A stretch of 64,000 nucleotides of DNA from Leptotrichia sp. HSP-536 (GCF_041199985.1 NZ_CP165647.1:62001-126000); one strand, 5' to 3'. Positions 1-8,163 are shown, numbered from the stretch's first letter. Numbers and translations: made by a program. Notes: generated from the letters alone by a model not told the origin.

Positions 1-158
1 TATTAATTATAGAAATTTCAGATAGAAAGGAAACTTACAAAAATAAAAAAACATATAAAGATAGTAAAATAAAATAAAGCTAATTTGAAGTATTAGTAGA
101 TACTCAGTATATTTTGTTATAATGTTTATCTTGTTTATAAAATATTTTTATACTAAGC

Positions 159-186
159 TTGACAAATATAAAAAACAGAGTATACT
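159..186 (+). promoter_or_regulatory. Sigma-70-type promoter of the cobalamin leader
   Basis: A TTGACA -35 box at 159-164 and a TATACT -10 box at 181-186 are separated by 16 bases. They lie just upstream of the cobalamin riboswitch and are the obvious start point for the cbiMNQO-cbiA transcript. Confidence 0.7.
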
Positions 187-201
187 AATAATAGAGAAAT
201 T

Positions 202-356
202 ATAGGTGTTTTACAAACTTAATAAGGAAATCGGTTAGAATCCGATACAGCCCCCACTACTGTGATACTGACGAAAGTACACAAAACCACTGAAATATTA
301 TAGATATTTTGGGAAGGGTACGAGTAGGATGAAGTTAGTCAGGAGACTTGCCTAAT
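202..356 (+). promoter_or_regulatory. Cobalamin (B12) riboswitch
   Basis: The leader carries the hallmarks of the cobalamin aptamer: an AGCCCCCACTACTGTGA segment near 268, a degenerate CCACTG box near 287, GGGAAGGGTACGAGTAGGATGA at about 311-332, and the closing GTCAGGAGACTTGCC box at 338-352. It precedes a cobalt transporter gene, the classical target of this riboswitch. An intrinsic terminator lies downstream at 497-521, so B12 binding probably causes premature termination. A second GGGAAGGGAAGA run near 379 follows the aptamer. The exact 5' boundary is approximate. Confidence 0.9.
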
Positions 357-496
357 AATTTTTTATATAAAATTTTCTGGGAAGGGAAGATTTAATATAC
401 ATCAATGTAAAAATAAATCAACGGTGATTTGTTCCATGAATATACTATACGATGATGATATAGTTATTGTTATGGAAGTTTTGACGTGTATTGGCT

Positions 497-521
497 TCAG
501 CTTTGGCTGATTTTTTTTTTT
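497..521 (+). terminator. Riboswitch expression-platform terminator
   Basis: A 5-bp stem TCAGC/GCTGA with loop TTTG is followed by an uninterrupted run of eleven T at 511-521, 44 bases before the cbiM start. Its position between aptamer and first gene makes it the likely regulated terminator. Confidence 0.75.
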
Positions 522-564
522 GGAACTTGCCGAAGGTTAAATTAAATTTAGAGAAGGAGAGAAA

Positions 565-1272
565 ATGAAAAAGAGAACATTATTGTTTTTGGTTTTAACC
601 AGTATGCTGTTAATAGGCGTAAATGGTTATTCAATGCACATTATGGAAGGTTTTTTACCACTAAATTGGGTTATAGTATGGTTTGCGGTTTGTATTCCGT
701 TCTGGATAATAGGAATAAAGAAGCTTCAATCTGTTTCTAAAGGGAGTGTACAGGAAAAAATGACGCTTGCATTAGCGGGTGCGTTTATATTTGTATTGTC
801 TGCACTAAAAATTCCATCAGTTACAGGAAGTTCATCACATCCAACAGGAGTAGGGCTTTCAGCTATATTATACGGACCTTTTGTAACTTCCATTCTTGGA
901 ACAATCGTATTGATATTTCAAGCAGGATTGCTTGCTCACGGAGGATTTACAACGTTGGGAGCAAATGTGGCTTCAATGGCAATTGCAGGACCAGTTGTGT
1001 CATATTTTGTGTATAAGGCATTTGAAAAAAAGAATAAGGCGTTAGCGGTATTCTTGGCAGCCGCATTAGGAGATCTTGCTACTTATACAGTAACTTCATT
1101 CCAGCTTGCACTTGCATATCCATCGCCTCAAGGTGGAATGCTGGCTTCATTTATCAAATTTGGAGCGGTGTTTGCAGTAACTCAGATTCCTCTTGCTGTT
1201 ATTGAAGGGCTGCTTACAAATGTAGTGATGAATATACTTGAAAAATACAATGTAAAAGGGGTGGAAGCATAA
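565..1272 (+). CDS. cbiM: CbiM, substrate-capture component of cobalt ECF transporter
   Basis: CbiM is the membrane subunit that binds Co2+ and hands it across the membrane in the CbiMNQO energy-coupling-factor transporter. The protein has 235 residues, normal for the family. Residues 1-23 form a cleavable signal-like segment; after it the chain reads MHIMEGFLP. In CbiM/NikM proteins the new N-terminal Met-His pair coordinates the metal. Several hydrophobic segments follow, and an SSHPTG motif sits near residue 90. A GAGAAGGAGAG ribosome site precedes the ATG. It is the first gene after the cobalamin riboswitch, so cobalt uptake should fall when B12 is plentiful. Its stop overlaps the cbiN start (TAATG). 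Confidence 0.93.
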   Translation: MKKRTLLFLVLTSMLLIGVNGYSMHIMEGFLPLNWVIVWFAVCIPFWIIGIKKLQSVSKGSVQEKMTLALAGAFIFVLSALKIPSVTGSSSHPTGVGLSAILYGPFVTSILGTIVLIFQAGLLAHGGFTTLGANVASMAIAGPVVSYFVYKAFEKKNKALAVFLAAALGDLATYTVTSFQLALAYPSPQGGMLASFIKFGAVFAVTQIPLAVIEGLLTNVVMNILEKYNVKGVEA

Positions 1273-1574
1273 TGTCAGAAAATAAAAGCAAAAGTGTGTT
1301 TAAAAAGAACATTATTTTAATAATTGTAATACTTTTAATAGGTGTTGCTCCTTTACTTTTTATAAAGTCTGAATTTGGTGGTTCTGATGGTGAGGGAGAA
1401 GAAATGATAAAAACGATAAAACCTGATTATGAGCCATGGGCTAAGAGTTTGATAGAATTACCAGGAAGTGAAACTGAAAGTCTGCTATTTGCATTACAGG
1501 CAGCAATAGGTGCAGGAGTTGTAGGATATGTATTAGGCTATTTCAAAGGTGAAAGAAAAAATGCTGATAGATAA
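1272..1574 (+). CDS. cbiN: CbiN, auxiliary subunit of cobalt ECF transporter
   Basis: CbiN is a small membrane protein that assists metal loading of CbiM. The 100-residue product has the expected build: one membrane helix at about residues 13-30, an external loop, and a second helix at about 74-92 ending in a basic tail (KGERKNADR). The SLLFALQAAIGAGVVGYVLGY region is typical of the second helix. It overlaps cbiM by one base and the downstream cbiQ by about 14 bases, which points to translational coupling in one operon. Confidence 0.88.
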   Translation: MSENKSKSVFKKNIILIIVILLIGVAPLLFIKSEFGGSDGEGEEMIKTIKPDYEPWAKSLIELPGSETESLLFALQAAIGAGVVGYVLGYFKGERKNADR

Positions 1575-2253
1575 AATATCTTACACAAATCCCATAAAAA
1601 ATATAAATCCCGGAGTAAAGTTTATATTGTCAATGACGACATTAGTATTTTTGCTTTATACTGGAAGTAAAGTAGTATTTATTTTTAATTTTATACTGTT
1701 TAATTTACTTCTTTTATTTGTCGTAAAAGTGAAAATAGACGACTTGTTAAAGCTGAACTTTATTCCGGCTTTATTTATTTTAACGACTGTAATTTCGCTG
1801 TTGCTTATAAAGGCGGATATATGGACGTTTTTATTGCGTTCATTTTCTTCAATAACAGTAATTTATTTCCTTATCTGCTCAACACCTGTTATAGATTTGG
1901 ACTATATATTTGAAAAATTGAAATTTCCTAAAATATTTAGGGAAATGTTTTTACTAATTTACAGATATATATTTTTATTATTTGAAAATAAGGAAAAATT
2001 ACGTAATGCACAGGAAGTAAGACTAGGATACAGCAGTTTTAAAAATGGGATGAAATCATTTCCGATGCTGGTAGTTGCTATATTAAAAAAAACATACTAC
2101 TATAATCTGAATTCTATAAAGGCTGTGGAATCAAGAATGGGAAAGGAATTTATTTTTTCTCATAGAAAATATAAAAAAATTGGGTTTGAAATAATATTCG
2201 TAATAATAATAGTTATAATAAATTTATATTTGGTGGTAAAATACAATGCTTAG
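1561..2253 (+). CDS. cbiQ: CbiQ, transmembrane (T) component of cobalt ECF transporter
   Basis: CbiQ is the coupling membrane subunit linking the ATPase CbiO to CbiM. The product is about 230 residues with four to five hydrophobic stretches and a C-terminal half holding the EVRLGY and SRMG motifs, equivalent to the two coupling helices of T components that contact the ATPase. I place the start at ATG 1561 because AAAGGTG lies at a good distance before it; a GTG at 1549 in the same frame would add four residues. The gene overlaps cbiN upstream and the cbiO start downstream by eight bases. Confidence 0.87.
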   Translation: MLIDKISYTNPIKNINPGVKFILSMTTLVFLLYTGSKVVFIFNFILFNLLLLFVVKVKIDDLLKLNFIPALFILTTVISLLLIKADIWTFLLRSFSSITVIYFLICSTPVIDLDYIFEKLKFPKIFREMFLLIYRYIFLLFENKEKLRNAQEVRLGYSSFKNGMKSFPMLVVAILKKTYYYNLNSIKAVESRMGKEFIFSHRKYKKIGFEIIFVIIIVIINLYLVVKYNA

Positions 2254-3047
2254 ACTTGAAAATATAACTTTTTCATACGACGAAGAAACAGAGGCTCTAA
2301 AAGATGTGACTTTGAATATTGAAAAAGGGAAAAAAACATTATTTCTTGGGGAAAATGGCTCAGGAAAATCAACATTATTTTTAATAATGAATGGACTTTT
2401 GAAAGCACAAAAGGGAAATATTTATTTTGAAGAGAAAAAAATAGAGCATAAAAAGAAAAATCTCGAAGAATTGAGAAAAAAAGTCGGGATAATTTTTCAG
2501 GATCCTGAAATACAGATTTTTGCACCTTTAGTATTTCAGGAAGTAGCTTACGGACCTGAAAATCTTGGATATTCTAAAGATAGAAAAAAATGTAAACAGG
2601 GCAATGAAAGAAATCAATATAACAGATTTAAAAGATAGACCTTGTCATCATCTGAGCTATGGACAGAAAAAAAGAGTCTCAATAGCTGCAATTACGGCAA
2701 TGGAGCCAGAACTTCTTATTCTAGATGAGCCAACTGCATGGCTTGATTCTAAAAATACAAAAAGAGTATCAGAAATTCTAGATAATTTTTCCAAAGCAGG
2801 AAAAACAATGGTGGTATCAACGCACGATACAGATTTTGCCTATGAATTTGCTGACTATATCTATGTCCTTGAAAAAGGGAGAATTGTACGGCAAGGAAGC
2901 AGGGACGAGGTTTTTGAAGATTTTGAATTTTTGAAGAAATTAAATTTGAATATTCCGAATGTACTGAAAATAAAAAGTTATCTCAAATATAAAAATCTTG
3001 ATGAAAATGATTATGGTAAATTCTTGGAGGAAAAAAACTTGCTATGA
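2246..3047 (+). pseudogene. cbiO: CbiO, ATPase of cobalt ECF transporter, frameshifted
   Basis: CbiO hydrolyses ATP to drive CbiMNQ. All ABC landmarks are present but split over two frames. The first frame (2246-2638) has Walker A GENGSGKST and the Q-loop IIFQDPEIQIFAP. The second frame, running to 3047, has the signature LSYGQKKR, Walker B LLILDEP and the H-loop STHDTDF. The frames meet at a run of seven A at 2584-2590; with one A fewer the protein reads KDRKNVNRAMKEI without interruption, giving about 267 residues, normal for CbiO. This could be a sequencing indel, a true mutation, or rescue by slippage on the A run. The gene overlaps cbiQ and cbiA, consistent with a working operon. Confidence 0.88.
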
Positions 3048-4387
3048 GAAAAATACTTATATCGGGAGCAATGAGCGGCAGCGGGAAAACTACAGTAAGC
3101 AGCATATTAATGTCAGCTTTTGAAAATGTGGCACCTTTTAAAATTGGTCCAGACTACATTGATCCTGGCTATCACGAGTTGTTTACGGGAAATAAATCTC
3201 GTAATTTAGATGCTTTTATGTTTGATGATAAAACATTAAGACATATATTTGAAACAGGAGCAAAAGGGAGCAATATCGCTATAGTTGAGGGAGTTATGGG
3301 GCTTTATGATGGAATTGGGCATGAAAAGGATAATTTTAGCACAGCTCATGTATCAAGAATACTTGATATACCAGTAATTCTTGTAGTTAACGCAAAAGGA
3401 ATCTCCACAAGCATAGCTGCCGAAGTTTTGGGTTTCAAGCTGTTTGATAAAAATGTTAAAATAAAGGGCATTATTTTAAATAATGTTTCTTCTGAAAAAC
3501 TATACTTGAACTTGAAGGAAGCGGTAGAAAGATTTACGGGAATAGAATGCGTAGGATATTTGCCGAAAAATGAGAAATTATCGGTGGAAAGCAGACATTT
3601 GGGATTAAAACAGGCTTTTGAATTGAAAGGCTCAAAAGAACTTGAGGAAAAGAAACAGCTGTTTAAGGAAATTGCACAAAATTGTTTAGATTTAGAAAAA
3701 ATTTACGAAATAGCAGAAGAATTTGAAACAAAAAGCAGTATGGACAGTTTTGAGCCAATAATGGACTTAAAGAATAAATATAAAGGAAAACGTGTCGGAG
3801 TCGCTAAAGATGGTGCATTTTCATTTTACTATGAGTCAAATCTGGAACTGATGAGATTTTCGGGATTAGAAATAGTAGAATTTAGCCCTGTAAAAGATGA
3901 AAAAATACCACAAAATCTTGATATGATTTATCTCGGTGGAGGGTATCCTGAACTTTACTGGAAAGAATTGTCTGAAAATGTTTCCATGAAGGAAAGTATA
4001 AGACAGGCTTATGAAAATGGAGTAAAAATCTATGGAGAATGTGGCGGATTTATTTATTTAACCAACAAGCTGAATTTTATAGACGGAAATAGCGGGAATT
4101 TCTGTGGAATTGTAGATGTGGAAATTTCTATGAAAAATAGATTAAACATTGGAAGATTTGGCTATATAAATATAAAAACTGAGAATGGAATTTGTACAAA
4201 AGGACACGAATTTCATTATTCAGAAATTTCTGTGGATAATGAAAAGGAAAAATTTTATAAAATAGAAAAAAATGATGGAAGAAATTGGACTTGTGGATAT
4301 ATGAAAAATAGCCTTCTAGCGGGTTATCCACACATTTCTTTTTATTCAAATATAAAATTTTTCAAATATTTAATTGAAAAATTGTAA
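3044..4387 (+). CDS. cbiA: CbiA, cobyrinate a,c-diamide synthase
   Basis: CbiA uses glutamine and ATP to amidate the a and c side chains of the corrin ring (cobyrinic acid or its cobalt form). The 447-residue protein starts with the P-loop SGAMSGSGKTT and contains VEGVMGLYDGIG, typical of the synthetase domain. The C-terminal half is a class I glutamine amidotransferase domain with YLGGGYPELYW and the nucleophile in YGECGG (Cys333). The end carries GYPHISFYSN, the usual C-terminal His region. The start overlaps the cbiO stop by four bases, so it belongs to the riboswitch-controlled operon. Length and motifs look complete. Confidence 0.92.
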   Translation: MRKILISGAMSGSGKTTVSSILMSAFENVAPFKIGPDYIDPGYHELFTGNKSRNLDAFMFDDKTLRHIFETGAKGSNIAIVEGVMGLYDGIGHEKDNFSTAHVSRILDIPVILVVNAKGISTSIAAEVLGFKLFDKNVKIKGIILNNVSSEKLYLNLKEAVERFTGIECVGYLPKNEKLSVESRHLGLKQAFELKGSKELEEKKQLFKEIAQNCLDLEKIYEIAEEFETKSSMDSFEPIMDLKNKYKGKRVGVAKDGAFSFYYESNLELMRFSGLEIVEFSPVKDEKIPQNLDMIYLGGGYPELYWKELSENVSMKESIRQAYENGVKIYGECGGFIYLTNKLNFIDGNSGNFCGIVDVEISMKNRLNIGRFGYINIKTENGICTKGHEFHYSEISVDNEKEKFYKIEKNDGRNWTCGYMKNSLLAGYPHISFYSNIKFFKYLIEKL

Positions 4388-4425
4388 AAAAAGCTATCTA
4401 AAATTTAAAAAATAATATATACTTG

Positions 4426-4456
4426 TATAGTAAAACTATTTAAAAATCGAACTAAT
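4426..4456 (+). repeat. Solitary IS630-like terminal sequence
   Basis: The sequence from TATAGTAAAACTATTTAAAA to about CGAACTAA closely matches the left end of the IS630-like element at 29461 (TATAGTAAAACCTATTTAAAA and on to GAACTAA). No transposase coding lies beside it. It may be a leftover end of a lost copy. Confidence 0.5.
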
Positions 4457-4462
4457 CAAAGT

Positions 4463-4566
4463 TATAGTCAATCCACTTGAAAATTGTTGTAAAACTGTTA
4501 AAAAAGCAATGGATTGGCTATAGATATAGCAAAAGATTTATTCTAGTTTTAAACTGGAATTGCTGT
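4463..4566 (+). other. Two stem-loops in the cbiA-cbiC intergenic region
   Basis: A 13-bp inverted repeat (TATAGTCAATCCA at 4463-4475 with TGGATTGGCTATA at 4510-4522, one G-T pair) encloses 34 bases. It is followed by a near-perfect palindrome at 4540-4560 (ATTCTAGTTT/AAACTGGAAT). Neither stem is followed by a T run, so they are not clear terminators. They may stabilise or process the transcript, or belong to the adjoining IS remnant. Confidence 0.5.
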
Positions 4567-4644
4567 ATTTAAAATTTAAACTTAAAATATTGTTTGATTT
4601 TTTTTAGTTTAAAAACATAAAAAAATATTGGAGGGAATCAATTT

Positions 4645-5289
4645 ATGTCGTATATTAAAGATCCGAAAGGGATAGAAGTAAGAAGTTTTGAAATGATTAC
4701 GGAAGGATTAGGGAATAAGGTAGACCACTTTGCTGAAAATGAGAAGCCAATTGTGAAAAGGCTGGTGCATACTACTGGAGATTTTGGTTATGCAGATATT
4801 ACAGAGTTTCATAATGATGCGGTAAATTCGGCTATGGAAGCTATAAAATCAGGGTGCAAGATATATTGTGATACAAATATGATTGTTACTGGATTAAATA
4901 AAATAGGTCTTGCGAAATTTGGATGTTCAGCATATTGTCTTGTAAATGATGAAGAAGTGGCAAAAGAAGCTAAGGAAAGAGGAATTACAAGATCAATGGT
5001 TGGAATTGAAAGAGCAGTGAAAGATAAGGATACAAAAATATTTTTGATTGGAAACGCTCCAACAGCATTATTTAAACTTCTTGAAGAAATAAGCAAGGAA
5101 GGGGCGGAAAAGCCTAAACTTATTGCAGGAGTACCAGTAGGATTTGTAGGTTGCCCTGAATCAAAAGCCGCACTTTCAGATTATGATGTGCCATTTATAA
5201 GAACTAATGGCACAAAAGGTGGAAGTACAGTAGCTGTGGCAGTATTACACGGAATACTGTATCAAATGTTTGAAAGAGATAGATATTAA
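4645..5289 (+). CDS. cbiC: CbiC, cobalt-precorrin-8 methylmutase
   Basis: CbiC moves a methyl group from C11 to C12 of the corrin ring, forming cobyrinate. The 214-residue protein has the family opening (YIKDPKGIE) and the catalytic histidine in VHTTGDFGYAD (His42). The C-terminal half has IGNAPTALF and GVPVGFVGCPESK, both highly conserved in CobH/CbiC. A TTGGAGGG ribosome site precedes the ATG. It lies 257 bases after cbiA and 31 bases before the chosen cbiD start, so it is probably cotranscribed with cbiD. Confidence 0.93.
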   Translation: MSYIKDPKGIEVRSFEMITEGLGNKVDHFAENEKPIVKRLVHTTGDFGYADITEFHNDAVNSAMEAIKSGCKIYCDTNMIVTGLNKIGLAKFGCSAYCLVNDEEVAKEAKERGITRSMVGIERAVKDKDTKIFLIGNAPTALFKLLEEISKEGAEKPKLIAGVPVGFVGCPESKAALSDYDVPFIRTNGTKGGSTVAVAVLHGILYQMFERDRY

Positions 5290-5320
5290 AAAAACTACTA
5301 ACAAAGGGAAGGAAGTAAAA

Positions 5321-6445
5321 ATGGAAGAATACGTATATTTTAACGGTAGAAAACTAAGATATGGCTATACAACGGGAAGTTCTGCAACAGCAGCCACGAA
5401 AGCTGCACTTATGTATCTTCTGCAAGACGGAGAACAGGATATACCAGAAGTAACTATCGGACTTCCCTCAGGAAAATCTATCACAATAAAAGTAGATTCA
5501 TTAAAAAAAGCAGATAACTATGCGCTTGCATCGGTTTTAAAGGATGGGGGAGATGATCCCGACGTTACTCATGGACTTCAGATTTTTTCAAAGGTAAGTT
5601 TGCGGGATGATGCAAAAATAAATATTTTTGGTGGGATAGGAGTAGGAAAAGTTACCAAAAAGGGTCTTCCCATCTCTCCTGGAAATTCTGCAATAAATCC
5701 TACTCCTTTAAAAATGATAAGAGCGGCGGCGGAAAGTGTTCTTCCAACTGGAAAAGGTGCAGATATAGAAATTTTTGTGCCAAAAGGTGAAGAAACTGCA
5801 AAAAAAACATTGAATGCAAAACTTGGAATTATTGGTGGAATTTCAATTCTTGGTACAACGGGAATAGTAAAGCCGATGTCGGAAGACGCATGGAAAGCAT
5901 CGCTTGCCATTGAATTGAAGATGGCTCTTGAAAATGCTGAAAATGGCGAGGCAATATTTCTATTTGGAAACAGGGGGAAAAAATATTTAACTGACAATTT
6001 TGAGGATAATACTTCATTATCTGTTGTAATAAGTAATTTTGTGGGCTATATGTTTGACAGGGCGTGCGAATTTGAGGCAAGAAAAATTTACTTTATTGGT
6101 GAACTTGGAAAATTTGTGAAAGTTGCAGGAGGGATATTTCATACACACAGCAGAGTTTCTGACGCAAAAATGGAAATTCTCACAGCAAATGCATTGCTTG
6201 TGGGTGAAAGTCTGGAAAACTTAAAAAAAATAATGGCATCAAACACAACCGAAGAAGCCACAAAATACATTGAAAAAACAGAAGTTTACAATCTTTTAGC
6301 AACAAAGGCAAAGCAAAAATGTGAAGAATATTGCCGAAGAAACGGTTGGGATCTGGAAGTGGAAACACTTATTATTTCTGCTGAAAGAAAAGAGCTGGGA
6401 AGCAGTAAGAACTTTTTTGATAATTTTAAAAGAAAAGGGCTTTAA
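5321..6445 (+). CDS. cbiD: CbiD, cobalt-precorrin-5B C1-methyltransferase
   Basis: CbiD methylates C1 during ring contraction in the anaerobic B12 route. The protein has the signature LRYGYTTGSSATAATKAAL near the N terminus, DGGDDPDVTHG near residue 80, and a GGISILGTTGIVKPMS segment in the middle. I start at ATG 5321, after AAGGGAAGG; the open frame reaches back to 5270 but those codons lack a ribosome site. The product is 374 residues, a usual length. The C terminus (about 15 residues after ERKELGSS) reads into a region whose other frame encodes a CbiT-like tail, so the natural end may have been altered by a deletion. Confidence 0.9.
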   Translation: MEEYVYFNGRKLRYGYTTGSSATAATKAALMYLLQDGEQDIPEVTIGLPSGKSITIKVDSLKKADNYALASVLKDGGDDPDVTHGLQIFSKVSLRDDAKINIFGGIGVGKVTKKGLPISPGNSAINPTPLKMIRAAAESVLPTGKGADIEIFVPKGEETAKKTLNAKLGIIGGISILGTTGIVKPMSEDAWKASLAIELKMALENAENGEAIFLFGNRGKKYLTDNFEDNTSLSVVISNFVGYMFDRACEFEARKIYFIGELGKFVKVAGGIFHTHSRVSDAKMEILTANALLVGESLENLKKIMASNTTEEATKYIEKTEVYNLLATKAKQKCEEYCRRNGWDLEVETLIISAERKELGSSKNFFDNFKRKGL

Positions 6446-6578
6446 GGATATAGAAGTTGTTACGGTTGTTGTTAGCAGATTGAAAAAATTAGACTATACT
6501 ATGATGTTTGGAAAAAATACTATTTGTATAATAGACCTGTTAGACAGCCTAAGTTTTTTATTTTCACAAGGAGTTTAA
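6393..6578 (+). pseudogene. cbiT: C-terminal remnant of CbiT (precorrin-6B methyltransferase)
   Basis: Another frame overlapping the end of cbiD reads SWEAVRTFLIILKEKG, then KDIEVVTVVVSRLKKLDYT, then MMFGKNTICII. This matches the pattern at the C terminus of CbiT proteins (helix, strand, VSR, YTMM, aromatic or small residues, NP-type turn, II). The N-terminal SAM-binding part and any cbiE partner are missing. I infer that a deletion joined the cbiD 3' end to the last 50 or so codons of cbiT or a cbiET fusion. The assignment rests on pattern recall, not a search. Confidence 0.55.
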
Positions 6579-6630
6579 TACCCCTTGTTTCAGAATATTT
6601 GTTTTATCAAATTCTAAATGCAAGTTTAAT
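6550..6630 (+). repeat. Dispersed intergenic repeat with palindrome, copy 1
   Basis: The segment has an imperfect inverted repeat CAAGGAGT/ACCCCTTG at 6567-6587 followed by TTTCAGAATATTTGTTTTAT. Virtually the same string, in the same orientation, occurs at 41561-41636. The first base of identity lies in the preceding AAGTTTTTTATTTTCACAAG run. Confidence 0.7.
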
Positions 6631-6682
6631 TAAATTTATGAATAAATAAAAGCTGGTAAAACCTCATTGATAATTTTAAATT

Positions 6683-6786
6683 ATAGGATTACATCCCTTA
6701 AAAAATTAAAAATTCTAAAATTTATGGAATATATTCCTTAAATTCTGTCAATTCATAAAAAAATAGGATTACATTCCATAAAAATT
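6683..6786 (+). promoter_or_regulatory. Three-copy operator-like array upstream of ATPase gene
   Basis: Three similar dyad sites, GGATTACATCCC (6687), GGAATATATTCC (6726, a perfect palindrome) and GGATTACATTCC (6767), are each followed by an A/T-rich tail ending in AAATT. They are spaced 39 and 41 bases apart, about four helical turns, and the last abuts the -35 box of the next gene. This arrangement suits cooperative binding of a dimeric regulator. Confidence 0.55.
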
Positions 6787-6813
6787 GATTTTTAAATAAA
6801 AAAGGGGTATAAT
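6785..6813 (+). promoter_or_regulatory. Promoter of the DUF4143-type ATPase gene
   Basis: TTGATT at 6785-6790 and TATAAT at 6808-6813 are separated by 17 bases, 24 bases before the start codon. The -35 box overlaps the end of the third operator-like repeat. Confidence 0.65.
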
Positions 6814-6836
6814 TTAAAAGGAAATGAGGTGTTAAA

Positions 6837-8075
6837 ATGATAAGGATAGATAGAAAAGAATATTTAGATTTTTTACTAAAATCAAAAGACAAACAGATAA
6901 TAAAGGTCGTATCTGGTGTAAGAAGATGTGGAAAATCCACTCTTTTTGAGATATATAAAGATTTTCTGCTTGAAAATGGAGTTGCAAAAAATCAGATTAT
7001 ATCTATAAATTTTGAAGATATGGATTATGAAGAACTTACAGATTATAAAAAACTTTATGAATATATAAAATCTAAAATGATTGGAGATAAAAAAAATTAC
7101 ATATTTTTAGATGAAATTCAGCATGTGGATAAATTTGAAAAAGTTGTAGACAGTCTTTTTATAAAAGAAAATACAGATTTATACATAGCAGGCTCTAATG
7201 CCTATTTTATGTCAAGCGAGCTGGCAACTCTTTTAAGTGGACGTTATATAGAATTGAAAATGTTGCCTTTATCATTTAAGGAGTATTATCAGGCTAAATT
7301 AGAATATGAAAAAATGGAGCAAAAGGAAAATAGAATATCAAAAACACTTATACAATATTATAATGAATATATAGTAAACAGTTCATTTCCTTATACTTTA
7401 CAGTTGGACAGTGATTTAAAAAATATACATGAATATTTAAGTGGGATATATAACTCTGTGCTTTTGAAAGATATAATTGCAAGATTGAAAATTTCAGATG
7501 TAATGAGACTTGAAAGTGTTGTGAAGTATATATTTGATAATATCGGTAATTTGACTTCGCTTTCAAAAATAGGGAATACCCTAACTTCAATGGGAAGAAA
7601 AACAGATGTAAAAACCATTAAAAAGTATATTAGAGGACTTACTGACAGTTTACTTGTGCATGAAGTTAGCAGATACAATATAAAAGGGAAAGAATTCCTG
7701 TCCACATTATCAAAATATTATGTTACTGATTTAGGACTCAGACAGATGATTTTAGGTAACAGAAATATAGATATGGGGCATATACTGAAAAATGTAATTT
7801 ATCTTGAACTGCTTAGAAGAAAAGGCAATGTATATGTTGGGCAGTTTGATAAAAATGAAATTGATTTTGTTGTTATTAATTCAAATGAAATTGAATATTA
7901 TCAGGTCGCTTTGACTGTCTTAGATGAAAACACTTTAAAAAGGGAACTGGATGCCTTTAAAAATATTAAGGATAACTATCCGAAGTATCTTATAACCTTA
8001 GATGATGTAATGGTAAATACTGACTATGACGGAATAAAGGTTGTAAATGCTTTGGAATGGTTGTTGGGAGAGTAA
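6837..8075 (+). CDS. AAA-type ATPase with DUF4143-like C-terminal domain
   Basis: The 412-residue protein belongs to the large AAA_14/DUF4143 group of prokaryotic ATPases of uncertain role. Walker A GVRRCGKST is at about residues 27-35 and Walker B YIFLDEIQHV at about 89-98, followed by the sensor-like IAGSNAYFM. The ELKMLPLSFKEY motif marks the end of the ATPase lobe. The C-terminal part ends in a nuclease-like fold pattern (ELLRRKGNVYVG, then EIDFVV), as seen in this family. A promoter and a strong AGGAAATGAGGTG site precede it. It interrupts the run of cobalamin genes and is probably an insertion. The function is unknown. Confidence 0.85.
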   Translation: MIRIDRKEYLDFLLKSKDKQIIKVVSGVRRCGKSTLFEIYKDFLLENGVAKNQIISINFEDMDYEELTDYKKLYEYIKSKMIGDKKNYIFLDEIQHVDKFEKVVDSLFIKENTDLYIAGSNAYFMSSELATLLSGRYIELKMLPLSFKEYYQAKLEYEKMEQKENRISKTLIQYYNEYIVNSSFPYTLQLDSDLKNIHEYLSGIYNSVLLKDIIARLKISDVMRLESVVKYIFDNIGNLTSLSKIGNTLTSMGRKTDVKTIKKYIRGLTDSLLVHEVSRYNIKGKEFLSTLSKYYVTDLGLRQMILGNRNIDMGHILKNVIYLELLRRKGNVYVGQFDKNEIDFVVINSNEIEYYQVALTVLDENTLKRELDAFKNIKDNYPKYLITLDDVMVNTDYDGIKVVNALEWLLGE

Positions 8076-8163
8076 GCGAAATGAAAATCTATGAAAGAGT
8101 ATATTTATATAATTCATATCAAACCAGGAAGTATTAAAAATAAAAAAATAAAAGAGGTGAAAA

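Noticed and set aside
4463..4522. Terminator after cbiA
   Set aside because: The long stem has no T run after it and the loop is 34 bases.
6683..6786. CRISPR-like array
   Set aside because: Only three diverged repeats of about 12 core bases, spaces of under 30 bases, and no cas genes nearby; an operator array fits better.
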